64,000 bases of DNA from Streptomyces clavuligerus. GTDB taxonomy: Bacteria > Actinomycetota > Actinomycetes > Streptomycetales > Streptomycetaceae. Position numbers and translations under genes: made by a program. A model generated the notes under the pieces. That model worked only from the letters and a program-made list of their open reading frames with translations. It did no database searches and was not told the origin of the DNA. Positions 34,686-43,066 of the stretch are shown one piece after another. Within the stretch, counting starts at the first letter, position 1; each line of letters starts with the position of its first letter. The stretch lies in contig NZ_CP027858.1 in the NCBI RefSeq assembly GCF_005519465.1, positions 2,914,001 to 2,978,000 of the forward strand. Direction: 5' to 3'.

Positions 34686-34712
34686 GGAAGGAGGAGCACG
34701 ATGGAGCCATGA
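34686..34712 (+). promoter_or_regulatory. Strong SD driving a three-codon mini-ORF that overlaps the TPR gene
   Basis: AAGGAGGAG (34688-34696) precedes ATG 34701, which reads only Met-Glu-Pro and then TGA at 34710. That stop overlaps the ATG at 34709 of the TPR-like gene (ATGA). Ribosomes would load on the mini-ORF and could re-initiate on the gene. Confidence 0.55.
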
Positions 34713-35674
34713 CGATCGGGGCCCTGAGCGGAGATCCTCATGAGGCCGGAGACCGGCGCCACGGGCGGCCGGCGCCTGCGAGCGGCGACGCTCCCGCATC
34801 CGGTGTCGTCCGGGCGCCCATGGCTTCGGTCGTCGCCTCGGAACTGCTCCGCACAGGCTTCGCCGCCCGGCTGTCGGGAGGCCCGTCCGTCGACGACTGG
34901 GAAGCCAAGCTCCTGCGGTACGGCTCGGAGTACATGAGCCTCGGGGCCGAGGACATCCAGCGGCGCGTCGCCCATGAACTCGTCGTCGTGCAGCAGCAGC
35001 TCGACCAGCCCCGCCTGTGGTCCGTGGCCGCGCGGCTGATGACGCTCTACGCCAAGACGTTTCCCGGCTCGGACGGCTCCAAGGCGGTGCGGTGGTACCG
35101 CATGGCGGCGGAGGCGGCGGACCGGTCCGGTGACGACGGGACGCGGGTGTGGGTCCGGGGGCGGGCGGCCATCGCGCTCGGGTACGAGGGGGCGTCGCTC
35201 GGGGTGGCCGATGTGCTGGCCGACCAGGCGATGGCGATCAGCGACCGGCCGTCGCTCGGGCTCCTCAACGCCGTTTTCGGGAAGGCCCATGCGGCGGCGC
35301 TGCGGGGTGACGTGGGCACCGCGCGCGAACTCATGGAGCGTGGGCGGCGCGTGTTCGACAAGGCCGGGTCCTACGAGGAGAGCAGCGACTACGCCGTGCC
35401 GTGGTGGCGGCTGAACGTCTTCGTCTCGCTGCTCGCGGCCCGGCTCGGGGACGAGGACGTGGCGGTCGCCGCGCAGGACGCGGCGGCGCGGGAACTGCCT
35501 TCCGCGCTGCCCCGGTTCGCCACCCATCTGGAGCTGCACCGGGGGCTCATGCTCGCCCGCTCGGGCGATGTGCGGGGAGGGGCCGCCCACGCGAGGGCGG
35601 CGCTGTCCGCCCTCCCCCCGGAGAAGCACTCCCTGACCCTTCGCCTTCTCCTGGCCGAGTTGGAGCGCTCCTGA
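34709..35674 (+). CDS. TPR-like helical protein (regulator-derived, no HTH)
   Basis: A 321-residue protein made of helices such as HELVVVQQQLDQPRLWSVAA, AVRWYRMAAEAADRSGDDG and AAALRGDVGTARELMERGRR, the pattern of TPR sensor domains of XRE regulators. No DNA-binding domain is present. It is divergent from the XRE-TPR regulator. GC returns to chromosome level in its 3' part. It may be a partner or decoy sensor, or a regulator that lost its HTH. Start could be ATG 34709, or an internal ATG near residue 38. Confidence 0.7.
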   Translation: MTIGALSGDPHEAGDRRHGRPAPASGDAPASGVVRAPMASVVASELLRTGFAARLSGGPSVDDWEAKLLRYGSEYMSLGAEDIQRRVAHELVVVQQQLDQPRLWSVAARLMTLYAKTFPGSDGSKAVRWYRMAAEAADRSGDDGTRVWVRGRAAIALGYEGASLGVADVLADQAMAISDRPSLGLLNAVFGKAHAAALRGDVGTARELMERGRRVFDKAGSYEESSDYAVPWWRLNVFVSLLAARLGDEDVAVAAQDAAARELPSALPRFATHLELHRGLMLARSGDVRGGAAHARAALSALPPEKHSLTLRLLLAELERS

Positions 35675-35713
35675 CCGCCTCAGCGGAATGTGACCCGCAC
35701 CGCCGGAGAAAGA

Positions 35714-35736
35714 CGGCACGGGTGACACCCGTGCCG
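35714..35736 (+). terminator. Hairpin after the TPR-like gene
   Basis: CGGCACGGGT pairs with ACCCGTGCCG over 10 bp around GAC, 39 bp after the stop. Confidence 0.65.
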
Positions 35737-35923
35737 GGGGATGGAGCAGGTGGCACCCGCCACCCCCACCGCCCAGGAGGGGAGTTGGTACCTCCACAGG
35801 ACGATATCCGCGCCCCGTGTACGACCGGAGGCTGAGAGAAGACGGGCTCCACGGCGGATTCCCCGGACCCGTTGAGACGAAAGGGTCTTCCCGACCAAAC
35901 AGTTGACCGGGAAGGGAAACCCA

Positions 35924-37510
35924 GTGCGACGACGACTCGTACCTCTGCTGGCGGTGAGCGTGATGGCATCGCTGGCCGGCCCCGGCATCGCCAGTGCCGC
36001 GCCCGCGCCCGCCGCGGCGGCGCCGAAGGCGAGCCCGCTGGCCCCGTACGAGAAGCAGAAGCCCAACTGGAAGCGGTGCGCGACCGCGTTTCCCGCCGCC
36101 TTCCAGTGCGCGACCATCAAGGTCCCGCTGGACTACAAGCGCCCCGGCGGCAAGACGCTGGACCTCGCGATATCCCGGTACAAGACGAGTGTCGCGGGCA
36201 AGCGCCAGGGAGTGCTGCTCTTCAACCCCGGCGGACCCGGCGGGCCCGGCGTCGACATGCCGCTGTTCATGCATGACGCTCTGCCCCGGGCCATCCGGGA
36301 CGGCTACGACCTGATCGGCTTCGACCCGCGTGGCGTCGGCGGCAGCTCGCCCGTCACCTGTGGGCTGACCCAGAGCGACATGACCTGGCCCCGCCCCTAC
36401 CAGGAGAAGACCTTCGCCAAGGACGTGGCCTGGGCGAAGGGCGTCGCGGACAAGTGCCGCAAGAAGCAGGGCGAGAAGCTGCCGCACATCACGACCCGCA
36501 ACACCGCCCGCGACATGGACGTCCTGCGGATCGTGCTGGGCGAGAAGAAGCTCAACTACCTGGGCTACTCGTACGGGACCCAGCTCGGGGCCGTCTACAC
36601 GCAGCTCTTCCCCACCAAGACGGGCCGCTTCGTCCTGGACAGCGCCGTCGACCCGAAGCTGGCCTGGCGCGGCATGATCCAGATCTGGGCGGAGGGCGCG
36701 GAGCCCGCGTTCAAGCGCTGGGCGCAGTGGACCGCCGAGCGGAACTCCCGGTACAAGCTGGGCGCGACCGAGGCCGCCGTCACCAAGACCTTCTGGGACC
36801 TGGTCGCCCAGGCCGACCGCAAGCCGATCGTGTTCGAGGGCGAGCCCTACGACGGCGCCGGACTCCGCAACCTCCTGCGCGGCGAGTTCTTCGGTGTGGA
36901 GGGCGCCGCGCGGACGGTCGTCGACCTGAAGAAGGCGGCGGCGGGCAAGCCCGTGAAGCGGGTCGCCCCGCGGTCGCAGGCCCCCGCGCCCCGCTTCTTC
37001 GCCCCGCCGCCCGAGGACAACATGGACGCGGCCTTCTGGGCCGTGGTCTGCGCCGACAACTCCGCCGCCTGGCCGCGCGACACCGAGCAGTACCGCAAGG
37101 ACGCGATCCGCGACAAGGCCCGCTACCCGCTCTACGGCGACTTCGGCTCCAACATCAAGCCCTGCGCCTTCTGGGGCGACTCCGTCGAGCCCGGCATCGT
37201 CATCAACAACAGCGTTCCCTCGCTGGTCGTCCAGAACGAGTGGGACTCCCAGACCCCGTACACCGCCGGTCTCGGCATGCGCAAGGCCCTCAAGGGCTCC
37301 AAGCTGCTCACCGTGAAGAACGGCGAGGGCCACGGCGTCTACCTGGCCGGTGTCAGCCCCTGCGCCGACCGGACGATCACCGGTTACCTCACCACCGGCA
37401 AGCTCCCGGCCAAGGACACCGTCTGCACCAACCCGGTGCCGCGCATCTCGGGCCCGGGCCACGACCGCACGGCCCCGAACCCGCTGCCGCTCCCGGCCGG
37501 CCGTTTCTGA
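35924..37510 (+). CDS. Secreted alpha/beta-hydrolase, tripeptidyl-aminopeptidase type (copy 2)
   Basis: A 528-residue paralogue of the gene at 31250. Signal peptide RRRLVPLLAVSVMASLAG with cleavage after ASAA; oxyanion segment LLFNPGGPGGPG; nucleophile GYSYGT; probable Asp in VQNEWDSQTPY; His in NGEGHGVYLA. Lysine content is higher than in copy 1 (KKKQGEKLPH), so substrate preference may differ. GTG 35924 has GAAGGG 7 bp upstream; TTG 35903 is a weaker alternative. Confidence 0.9.
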   Translation: MRRRLVPLLAVSVMASLAGPGIASAAPAPAAAAPKASPLAPYEKQKPNWKRCATAFPAAFQCATIKVPLDYKRPGGKTLDLAISRYKTSVAGKRQGVLLFNPGGPGGPGVDMPLFMHDALPRAIRDGYDLIGFDPRGVGGSSPVTCGLTQSDMTWPRPYQEKTFAKDVAWAKGVADKCRKKQGEKLPHITTRNTARDMDVLRIVLGEKKLNYLGYSYGTQLGAVYTQLFPTKTGRFVLDSAVDPKLAWRGMIQIWAEGAEPAFKRWAQWTAERNSRYKLGATEAAVTKTFWDLVAQADRKPIVFEGEPYDGAGLRNLLRGEFFGVEGAARTVVDLKKAAAGKPVKRVAPRSQAPAPRFFAPPPEDNMDAAFWAVVCADNSAAWPRDTEQYRKDAIRDKARYPLYGDFGSNIKPCAFWGDSVEPGIVINNSVPSLVVQNEWDSQTPYTAGLGMRKALKGSKLLTVKNGEGHGVYLAGVSPCADRTITGYLTTGKLPAKDTVCTNPVPRISGPGHDRTAPNPLPLPAGRF

Positions 37511-37621
37511 GCCGAGGCCGACGGGCGGGGAGGACACCGCCCCTCACTCCGGGGGAGGGCCCGGGGACCACACCGGTCCCCGGGCCCTCCCGCGTCCCGG
37601 ACCCCGTGGGAGCATCGGGGG

Positions 37622-38119
37622 GTGCTCGATATCGGTTACTCCCTCTCGTCCCGCTTCCCCGATCCGCCGCAGACGGACTACCGGGAAGCGGACACCCACA
37701 CCCTGCGGCACGACCTCTTCTGCGGGGACGTCTATCTCGCGGACCCGGAGACGGACCGCGAGCTGTCCACAGCCTGGGGATGGGTGCCGGTGCTCGACTT
37801 CGCGTGGGCGCTGTGCGACATCGTCGAGCGGATCGACCGGGACCCCCGGGGGAGCCGGTCGTCGACGCCGCAGTGGGCGGAGCTGGACTTCACCGAGTCG
37901 GCGGACCGCATGGTCTTCGAGCGGCGCTTCGGCTGGGTGGACGTGACGGCGGACTGGACCCGCCGGGACGAGCCGCCGCTGACCTTCAACCACGGTGAGC
38001 TGCGCCGGGAGGCCCGGGACTTTCTGCACGACGTGCTCGCCGATCTGACCGACATGCACGAGGGCCTGGCGGACAACCCGGTCGTCTGGGATCTCCAGGC
38101 CCGCTTCCCCCGCGTCTGA
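37622..38119 (+). CDS. Conserved hypothetical protein
   Basis: A 165-residue acidic protein with many Trp, Asp and Glu (WGWVPVLDFAWALCDIVERI, RMVFERRFGWVDVTADWTR). No signal peptide, membrane segment or known motif. The pattern is that of small globular proteins found in Streptomyces near accessory regions, sometimes with contact-dependent immunity folds, but this is only a resemblance. GTG 37622 is the first start after the gap. Confidence 0.68.
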   Translation: MLDIGYSLSSRFPDPPQTDYREADTHTLRHDLFCGDVYLADPETDRELSTAWGWVPVLDFAWALCDIVERIDRDPRGSRSSTPQWAELDFTESADRMVFERRFGWVDVTADWTRRDEPPLTFNHGELRREARDFLHDVLADLTDMHEGLADNPVVWDLQARFPRV

Positions 38120-38236
38120 GCCCCGGGCGCCGGGGCCGGGGTGCCCGGCACCGGAGACCGGCGCTTGACCTCAAGCAAGGTTGAGGCCGGAGGCTCGTCC
38201 CTGTCAGCGAGTCCACCGCTCCCAGGGAGACCAGCC

Positions 38237-39232
38237 ATGCGCGCCGTCCGCCTCCACACCCACGGCCCCGCCGAGAACCTGCGGTACGACGAGATCACCG
38301 ACCCGGTCCCCGGGCCCGGCCAGGTACGGATCGCGGTCGCCGCCGCCGGGGTGCACGTCCTGGACACGGCGCTGCGGCGGGGCGAGAAGGGCCCGTACCC
38401 GGAACCGGTACCGCTGCCCACGGTCCCCGGCCGCGAGGTCGCGGGCACCGTCGACGCGCTCGGCGAGGGCACCGACCCGGCCTGGCTCGGCAAGCGGGTC
38501 GTCGCCCATCTCGGGATGGTCCCCGGCGGTTACGCGGAGTTCGCCGTCACCGGGGTCGAACGACTGCACGAGCTGCCCGACGGCCTGGACGAGGGCGCGG
38601 CCGTCGCCATGATCGGCACCGGGCGCACCGTCCTCGGCATCCTCGGCTACGCCGAGCCGGGACCGGACGACATCGTGATCGTCACCGCCGCTGCGGGCGG
38701 GATCGGCACTCTGCTGACGCAGTACGCCAAGAACGCCGGAGCCACCGTCGTCGCCCTCGCCGGGGGCGCGGCCAAGGTCTCCCACACCCTGGCATCGGGC
38801 GCCGATATCGCCGTCGACTACCGGCGGTCCGACTGGCCCGCGCGGGTCCGCGACCGGCTCGGCGAGCGCCGCGCCACCATCGTGTTCGACGCGGTCGGCG
38901 GCGACACGGCCCGCGCTGCCGTCGATCTCCTCGGCCCCGGCGGCCGGCATGTCGTCTACGGCTGGGCGGGCGAGAAACTGCACGAGGGCAGCCCGCTCAG
39001 CTACACCGAGGAGGAGCAGGCCGAACGGGGCATCACCTCCGAGATGATCCACGGGCCCACGCTGCTGGCGCGCGGCGGCGGGCTGCGCGCGATGGAGGAG
39101 CGGTCGCTCGCCGAGGCCGCGAACGGGCGGCTGCGCCCGGCGGTGCAGCGCTTCCCGCTCGCCGAGGCCGCCGCCGCGCACCGGGCGCTGGAGAACCGGG
39201 GGACCATCGGCAAGGTGGTCCTGGTCCCCTGA
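38237..39232 (+). CDS. NADPH:quinone oxidoreductase-like MDR protein
   Basis: A 331-residue zinc-independent medium-chain dehydrogenase/reductase. The N-terminal barrel has MRAVRLHTHGPAENL and VPGREVAGTVDALG, and the Rossmann fold has VTAAAGGIGTLLTQYAKNAG. Zinc-ligand cysteines are absent, which puts it with quinone reductases and not alcohol dehydrogenases. SD AGGGAG precedes the ATG. Substrate unknown. Confidence 0.88.
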   Translation: MRAVRLHTHGPAENLRYDEITDPVPGPGQVRIAVAAAGVHVLDTALRRGEKGPYPEPVPLPTVPGREVAGTVDALGEGTDPAWLGKRVVAHLGMVPGGYAEFAVTGVERLHELPDGLDEGAAVAMIGTGRTVLGILGYAEPGPDDIVIVTAAAGGIGTLLTQYAKNAGATVVALAGGAAKVSHTLASGADIAVDYRRSDWPARVRDRLGERRATIVFDAVGGDTARAAVDLLGPGGRHVVYGWAGEKLHEGSPLSYTEEEQAERGITSEMIHGPTLLARGGGLRAMEERSLAEAANGRLRPAVQRFPLAEAAAAHRALENRGTIGKVVLVP

Positions 39233-39793
39233 CCGCGCGATTCTTTTGAACGTACGGGCCCGCCCGGGCGCCTGTCCCGGGCCGCCACGCCGGGCCCGTG
39301 CGGGCCCGGCACGGTCCACCGGACGGCCCCGGTGACCGTCCCGGCCACAGCCCCCGGCCCTCGGTGACCGCGCACCCGGACTCCCGGGTGGGGCAGGCCC
39401 CCCGTCCCGGGAACGGAGGTGGCACGTCGGCGGACGCCCGCGACCCGCTGCGGACCACGCGCCCCGCCGGGCCCGGCCGCCCCGGGGCGGTGGGCGCAGG
39501 AGCGACGGCGCTCCGGACTCCGGCGCGGGCGGCGGCGCCCACCACGGGATGGACCCCGGGGAGGCCGTCGTCCTGGGGCACGGGAGCCCGCGGACCCTGT
39601 GCGGCGGTGGGAACGGCAGCGGGGTGCGCCGGGCCCGGGGGCTCCGGTGCGGAGTGCCGCGTGGCGGAGGACACACCGCCATGCGGACGGGCACCACCTC
39701 CCGGCGACAGCCCCACCGCGCCCGCCGAGGACCCGCGCCGCCCGGCCCGCCCGCCCGGAAGCCGCGCCGCCGGTCAAAGGCAGCCCCGCGCCG
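39233..39793. other. 561-bp gap without recognised gene
   Basis: Convergent spacer between the oxidoreductase and the acetyltransferase. Very GC-rich with several long open frames in all phases, none with a family pattern or SD. I see nothing else. Confidence 0.5.
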
Positions 39794-40324
39794 TCAGGCG
39801 GACGGCAGCGACCGCGCCGCGGGGGCGGAGGACCCCGCCGACGCCGCCCCCGGCGGGGTTCCCAGCGCGGTCAGGGCCTCGTCCGTCAGCCGGAAGACGG
39901 TCCACTCGTCCTGCTCGCGCGCGCCGAGCGAGCGGTAGAAGCCGATCGACGGGGTGTTCCACTTCAGACAGGACCACTCCAGCCGCTCATAGCCGCGCTC
40001 CCCGCAGATCCGCGCCAGCTCGGTCAGCAGGGCCCTGCCGTGGCCGCCGCCGCGCAGCGCGGGGCGGACATACAGGTCCTCCAGATAGATCCCGTGCGTC
40101 CCGCGCCAGGTGCTGAAGTTCAGGAACCACAGGGCGAAGCCCGCCACCTCGCCCCCGTCGGTCTCGGCGAGGTGCGCGAAGGCGGCGGGGTGCTCGCCGA
40201 AGAGCGCCCGGTGGAGCTGTTCCTCGGTCGCCCGCGCCTCCTGCGGGGCCTTCTCGTACTCGGCCAGTTCGCGGATCATGCGAAGGATCTCGGGAATGTC
40301 CCCCGGCACAGCGTTACGGATCAT
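39794..40324 (-). CDS. GNAT-family N-acetyltransferase (diamine/thialysine type)
   Basis: A 176-residue acetyl-CoA-dependent acetyltransferase. It starts with IRNAVPGDIPEILRMIRELAEYE and has the coenzyme-binding RPALRGGGHGRALLTEL and the closing NTPSIGFYRSLGA, the pattern of the spermidine/spermine-type subgroup (SSAT, thialysine acetyltransferases). The last 25 residues are a low-complexity Ala/Pro/Ser tail. It lies 24 bp after the APH-like gene and is probably co-transcribed with it. Confidence 0.9.
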   Translation of the reverse strand: MIRNAVPGDIPEILRMIRELAEYEKAPQEARATEEQLHRALFGEHPAAFAHLAETDGGEVAGFALWFLNFSTWRGTHGIYLEDLYVRPALRGGGHGRALLTELARICGERGYERLEWSCLKWNTPSIGFYRSLGAREQDEWTVFRLTDEALTALGTPPGAASAGSSAPAARSLPSA

Positions 40325-40348
40325 GGAACAAGCCTCGCCGACCCGGGG

Positions 40349-41233
40349 TCAGCGCGCCAGTAGCGTCCGTGCCATGGACTCCTGTTCCCTCTCCAGATGG
40401 CGTTCGCCGTCCTCGATGTGCCAGAGGGTGTTCTGGAGGACCCGCCCGAGCGACCAGGCCCGGGCCCGTTCGCGGTCGAGCCCCAGCGCCTCCGTCAGCA
40501 GATCGAAGCGCCACTGGACGGCGGCCGGGTCGAAACGGTTGTAGAGCGCGGGCAGCAGCTCGAAGCCGGGGTCTCCGGCGAGCGGCTTCGGGTCGATGGC
40601 GAGCCAGGGTTCGCGCTCGGCGGCCAGGACGTTCTCGTAGTGCAGATCCCAGTGGAGCAGCCGGTCGCCCGGCTCGTCCGCGACCTCCCGCAGCGCGGCG
40701 GCGCAGTCGAGCAGCAGCAGCCGCTCCCGCTCGTCGCCGAGGAGCGCGAGCGTCCCCGGGGCCCGGTCGAGCAGATCGGCGGCGATGTCGCCGAGCCGCC
40801 GCAGGCCCGGGGGCGCGGGCCGGGCCGTGAGCCGGGCCAGCAGCTCCGCGATGACCGTCACCGCGTCCCGGACGCCGGGGAGGTCCGCGAGGCAGCGGCG
40901 GGAGTCCAGCCGTTCGAGGAGCAGGGTGCCCGTGGGGGCGTCGTGCCGCAGCAGCCGTACGGCCCCGTCGCCGCCCCAGGCCCGCAGGGCCTGGGCCTCG
41001 CCCTCGGTCTCGTCGGTCAGCGCCTGGAGCTTGAGCACCGCCCGGCTCCCGTCCCCGCGCTCCACCGGGACGACCAGCGCGGTCCAGCCGTGCCGCACCG
41101 GACCGGCGGGCCGCAGCCCCCACGCGTCGAGGAACCGCTCCGTGCGGGAGGGGAGTTCGGCGATGAACGCGCGGCCCGCCGCACCGCCGTGGGCGAGCTG
41201 CCGGTGGGCCAGGAGTTCCGGGATCTCGACCAT
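40349..41233 (-). CDS. APH(6)/hydroxyurea-phosphotransferase-like kinase
   Basis: A 294-residue small-molecule phosphotransferase with the protein-kinase-like fold. Catalytic loop LLHWDLHYENVL and metal loop AIDPKPLAGDPGFEL match streptomycin 6-kinase (APH(6)) and hydroxyurea phosphotransferase families. Whether it confers resistance is unknown; many Streptomyces carry such genes as housekeeping kinases. ATG 41233 appears leaderless. Confidence 0.87.
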   Translation of the reverse strand: MVEIPELLAHRQLAHGGAAGRAFIAELPSRTERFLDAWGLRPAGPVRHGWTALVVPVERGDGSRAVLKLQALTDETEGEAQALRAWGGDGAVRLLRHDAPTGTLLLERLDSRRCLADLPGVRDAVTVIAELLARLTARPAPPGLRRLGDIAADLLDRAPGTLALLGDERERLLLLDCAAALREVADEPGDRLLHWDLHYENVLAAEREPWLAIDPKPLAGDPGFELLPALYNRFDPAAVQWRFDLLTEALGLDRERARAWSLGRVLQNTLWHIEDGERHLEREQESMARTLLAR

Positions 41234-41240
41234 GTCCGCG

Positions 41241-41246
41241 ATGGTA
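41241..41246 (-). promoter_or_regulatory. Leaderless -10 box (TACCAT)
   Basis: On the minus strand TACCAT ends 7 bp before the ATG of the phosphotransferase gene. Confidence 0.6.
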
Positions 41247-41356
41247 CGGAGCGAGGACGTGCAGCTCACCCGTTTTCCGGCGGACCGGCCTTGCGTACAG
41301 TCGGCCCCGCCCCCCACCCCGTCACGCGGTACCGAGCAGCAGGGACATCAGCACTC

Positions 41357-42760
41357 ATGACCAGGGACACGGACACCGTCAACGGAGGCATAGCGTTCTG
41401 GTACGCGCGGGACGGGCTGCCCGTGCCCCGGGAACCGCTGCCCGGCGACGCCGCGGCGGACGTCTGTGTCGTCGGCGGCGGCTACACCGGGCTGTGGACC
41501 GCGTACTACCTCAAGAAGGCCGCCCCGTTCCTCAATATCGTCGTTCTGGAGGCGAAGTTCTGCGGGTACGGGGCCTCCGGCCGCAACGGCGGCTGGCTCT
41601 ACAACGGGATCGCCGGACGGGACCGCTACGCCCGGCTGCACGGCCACGACGCCGCCGTCCGGCTCCAGCGGGCCATGAACACCACCGTGGACGAGGTGAT
41701 CCGCGTCGCCGCCGACGAGGGCATCGACGCCGACATCCACCGCGGCGGGGTGCTCGAAGTCGCCCGGACGCCCGCGCAGGCCGCCCGGCTGAAGGCGTTC
41801 CACGAACAGGAGCTGACCTACGGCGAGCACGACCGCGTGCTGCGGGGCGCCCGCGAGACCGCCGAGCGGCTGCGGGTCGCGGGGGCGGTCTCGTCGACGT
41901 GGACCCCGCACGGGGCCCGGCTGCACCCGGCGAAGCTGGTGAAGGGGCTCGCGGACACCGTCGAGGCGCTGGGCGTGACGATCCACGAGTCGACGCCGGT
42001 CACCGAGATCCGCCCGCGGGGCGCGGTCACCCCGTACGGCACCGTCCGCGCCCCGTACATCCTGCGCTGCACGGAGGGGTTCACCGCCGGGATCAAGGGC
42101 AGCCGCCGGGACTGGCTCCCCATGAACTCCTCGATGATCGCCACCGAACCGCTCTCCGACGCGCTGTGGGAGACCATCGGCTGGGAGGGCCGGGAGACCC
42201 TGGGCGACATGGCCCACGCCTACATCTACGCCCAGCGGACGGCGGACGGCCGGATCGCGCTCGGGGGCCGCGGGGTCCCGTACCGGTACGGCTCCCGGAC
42301 GGACCACGACGGCGGGACGCAGCCGACGACGGTCCGCGCGCTGCGCGAGATGCTGGTGCGGCTCTTCCCCACCACGGCGGGGGTGCGGATCGACCACGCC
42401 TGGTCGGGGGTGCTGGGCGTGCCCCGCGACTGGTGCGCCACGGTCACACTGGACCGGACGACGGGCCTCGGCTGGGCGGGCGGCTATGTGGGCTCCGGGG
42501 TCGCGACCGCGCACCTCGCCGGGCGCACGCTGTGCGACCTGGTCCAGCAGGACTCGGGCCAGGCGGGGGCGACGGAGCTGACCGCGCTGCCCTGGGTGAA
42601 CCACCGCGTCCGCCGCTGGGAGCCGGAGCCGCTGCGCTGGCTCGGGGTGCGGGCGATGTACACGGCGTACCGGGGCGCGGACCGCCGCGAGGCCGCGTCC
42701 CACTCCCCCCGGACGGACCGGGTCGCGACCCTCGCGGACCGGATCTCGGGCCGCCACTGA
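41357..42760 (+). CDS. FAD-dependent oxidoreductase (DAO family)
   Basis: A 467-residue flavoenzyme of the D-amino-acid oxidase/glycine oxidase superfamily, acting on an amine or amino acid. The ADP-binding motif DVCVVGGGYTGLWTAYYL lies near residue 37, then CGYGASGRNGGWLYNGI, and a C-terminal GWAGGYVGSGVATAHLAGR. ATG 41357 fits family length. Divergent from the phosphotransferase-acetyltransferase pair. Related to gamma-glutamylputrescine oxidase-like proteins; substrate not fixed. Confidence 0.88.
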   Translation: MTRDTDTVNGGIAFWYARDGLPVPREPLPGDAAADVCVVGGGYTGLWTAYYLKKAAPFLNIVVLEAKFCGYGASGRNGGWLYNGIAGRDRYARLHGHDAAVRLQRAMNTTVDEVIRVAADEGIDADIHRGGVLEVARTPAQAARLKAFHEQELTYGEHDRVLRGARETAERLRVAGAVSSTWTPHGARLHPAKLVKGLADTVEALGVTIHESTPVTEIRPRGAVTPYGTVRAPYILRCTEGFTAGIKGSRRDWLPMNSSMIATEPLSDALWETIGWEGRETLGDMAHAYIYAQRTADGRIALGGRGVPYRYGSRTDHDGGTQPTTVRALREMLVRLFPTTAGVRIDHAWSGVLGVPRDWCATVTLDRTTGLGWAGGYVGSGVATAHLAGRTLCDLVQQDSGQAGATELTALPWVNHRVRRWEPEPLRWLGVRAMYTAYRGADRREAASHSPRTDRVATLADRISGRH

Positions 42761-43066
42761 GGCCGCGCCCGGAGGGACCGGTGCGGTCGGACGGCCGATG
42801 CGGTCGGACGGCCGGGACCTCATGGCCGCGACGGGCGAGCCGCCGCGGGCCCGTTCCGGCGTACCGGCCCCGCCGGACCCGATCGCGCTCAAGGCCGGTC
42901 CCCGGGCCCGGGACCGCTCCGGTCCGGCCACCCCGGGCCCGCCGGACCGTACGGCAGCCGACCGCCGGGGAGCCCGCGGCCCGGCGACACCGCCCCGCCC
43001 CGACGCACACGCCGTCACCCGGTCCCGGCCTCCGCCGGACTCCGCCGGACTCCCCGGCCGCCGCCG
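42761..43066. repeat. Gap with a 17-bp tandem duplication
   Basis: TGCGGTCGGACGGCCGA (42782-42798) is followed directly by TGCGGTCGGACGGCCGG (42799-42815). Nothing else is recognised in the gap. Confidence 0.7.

Noticed and set aside
34652..37537. 961-codon minus-strand open frame
   Set aside because: Antisense to the TPR-like protein and the secreted peptidase, both of which show clear motifs on the plus strand.
40397..41356. Long upstream extension of the FAD oxidoreductase frame
   Set aside because: It is antisense to the phosphotransferase gene and lacks SD; ATG 41357 fits the family start.
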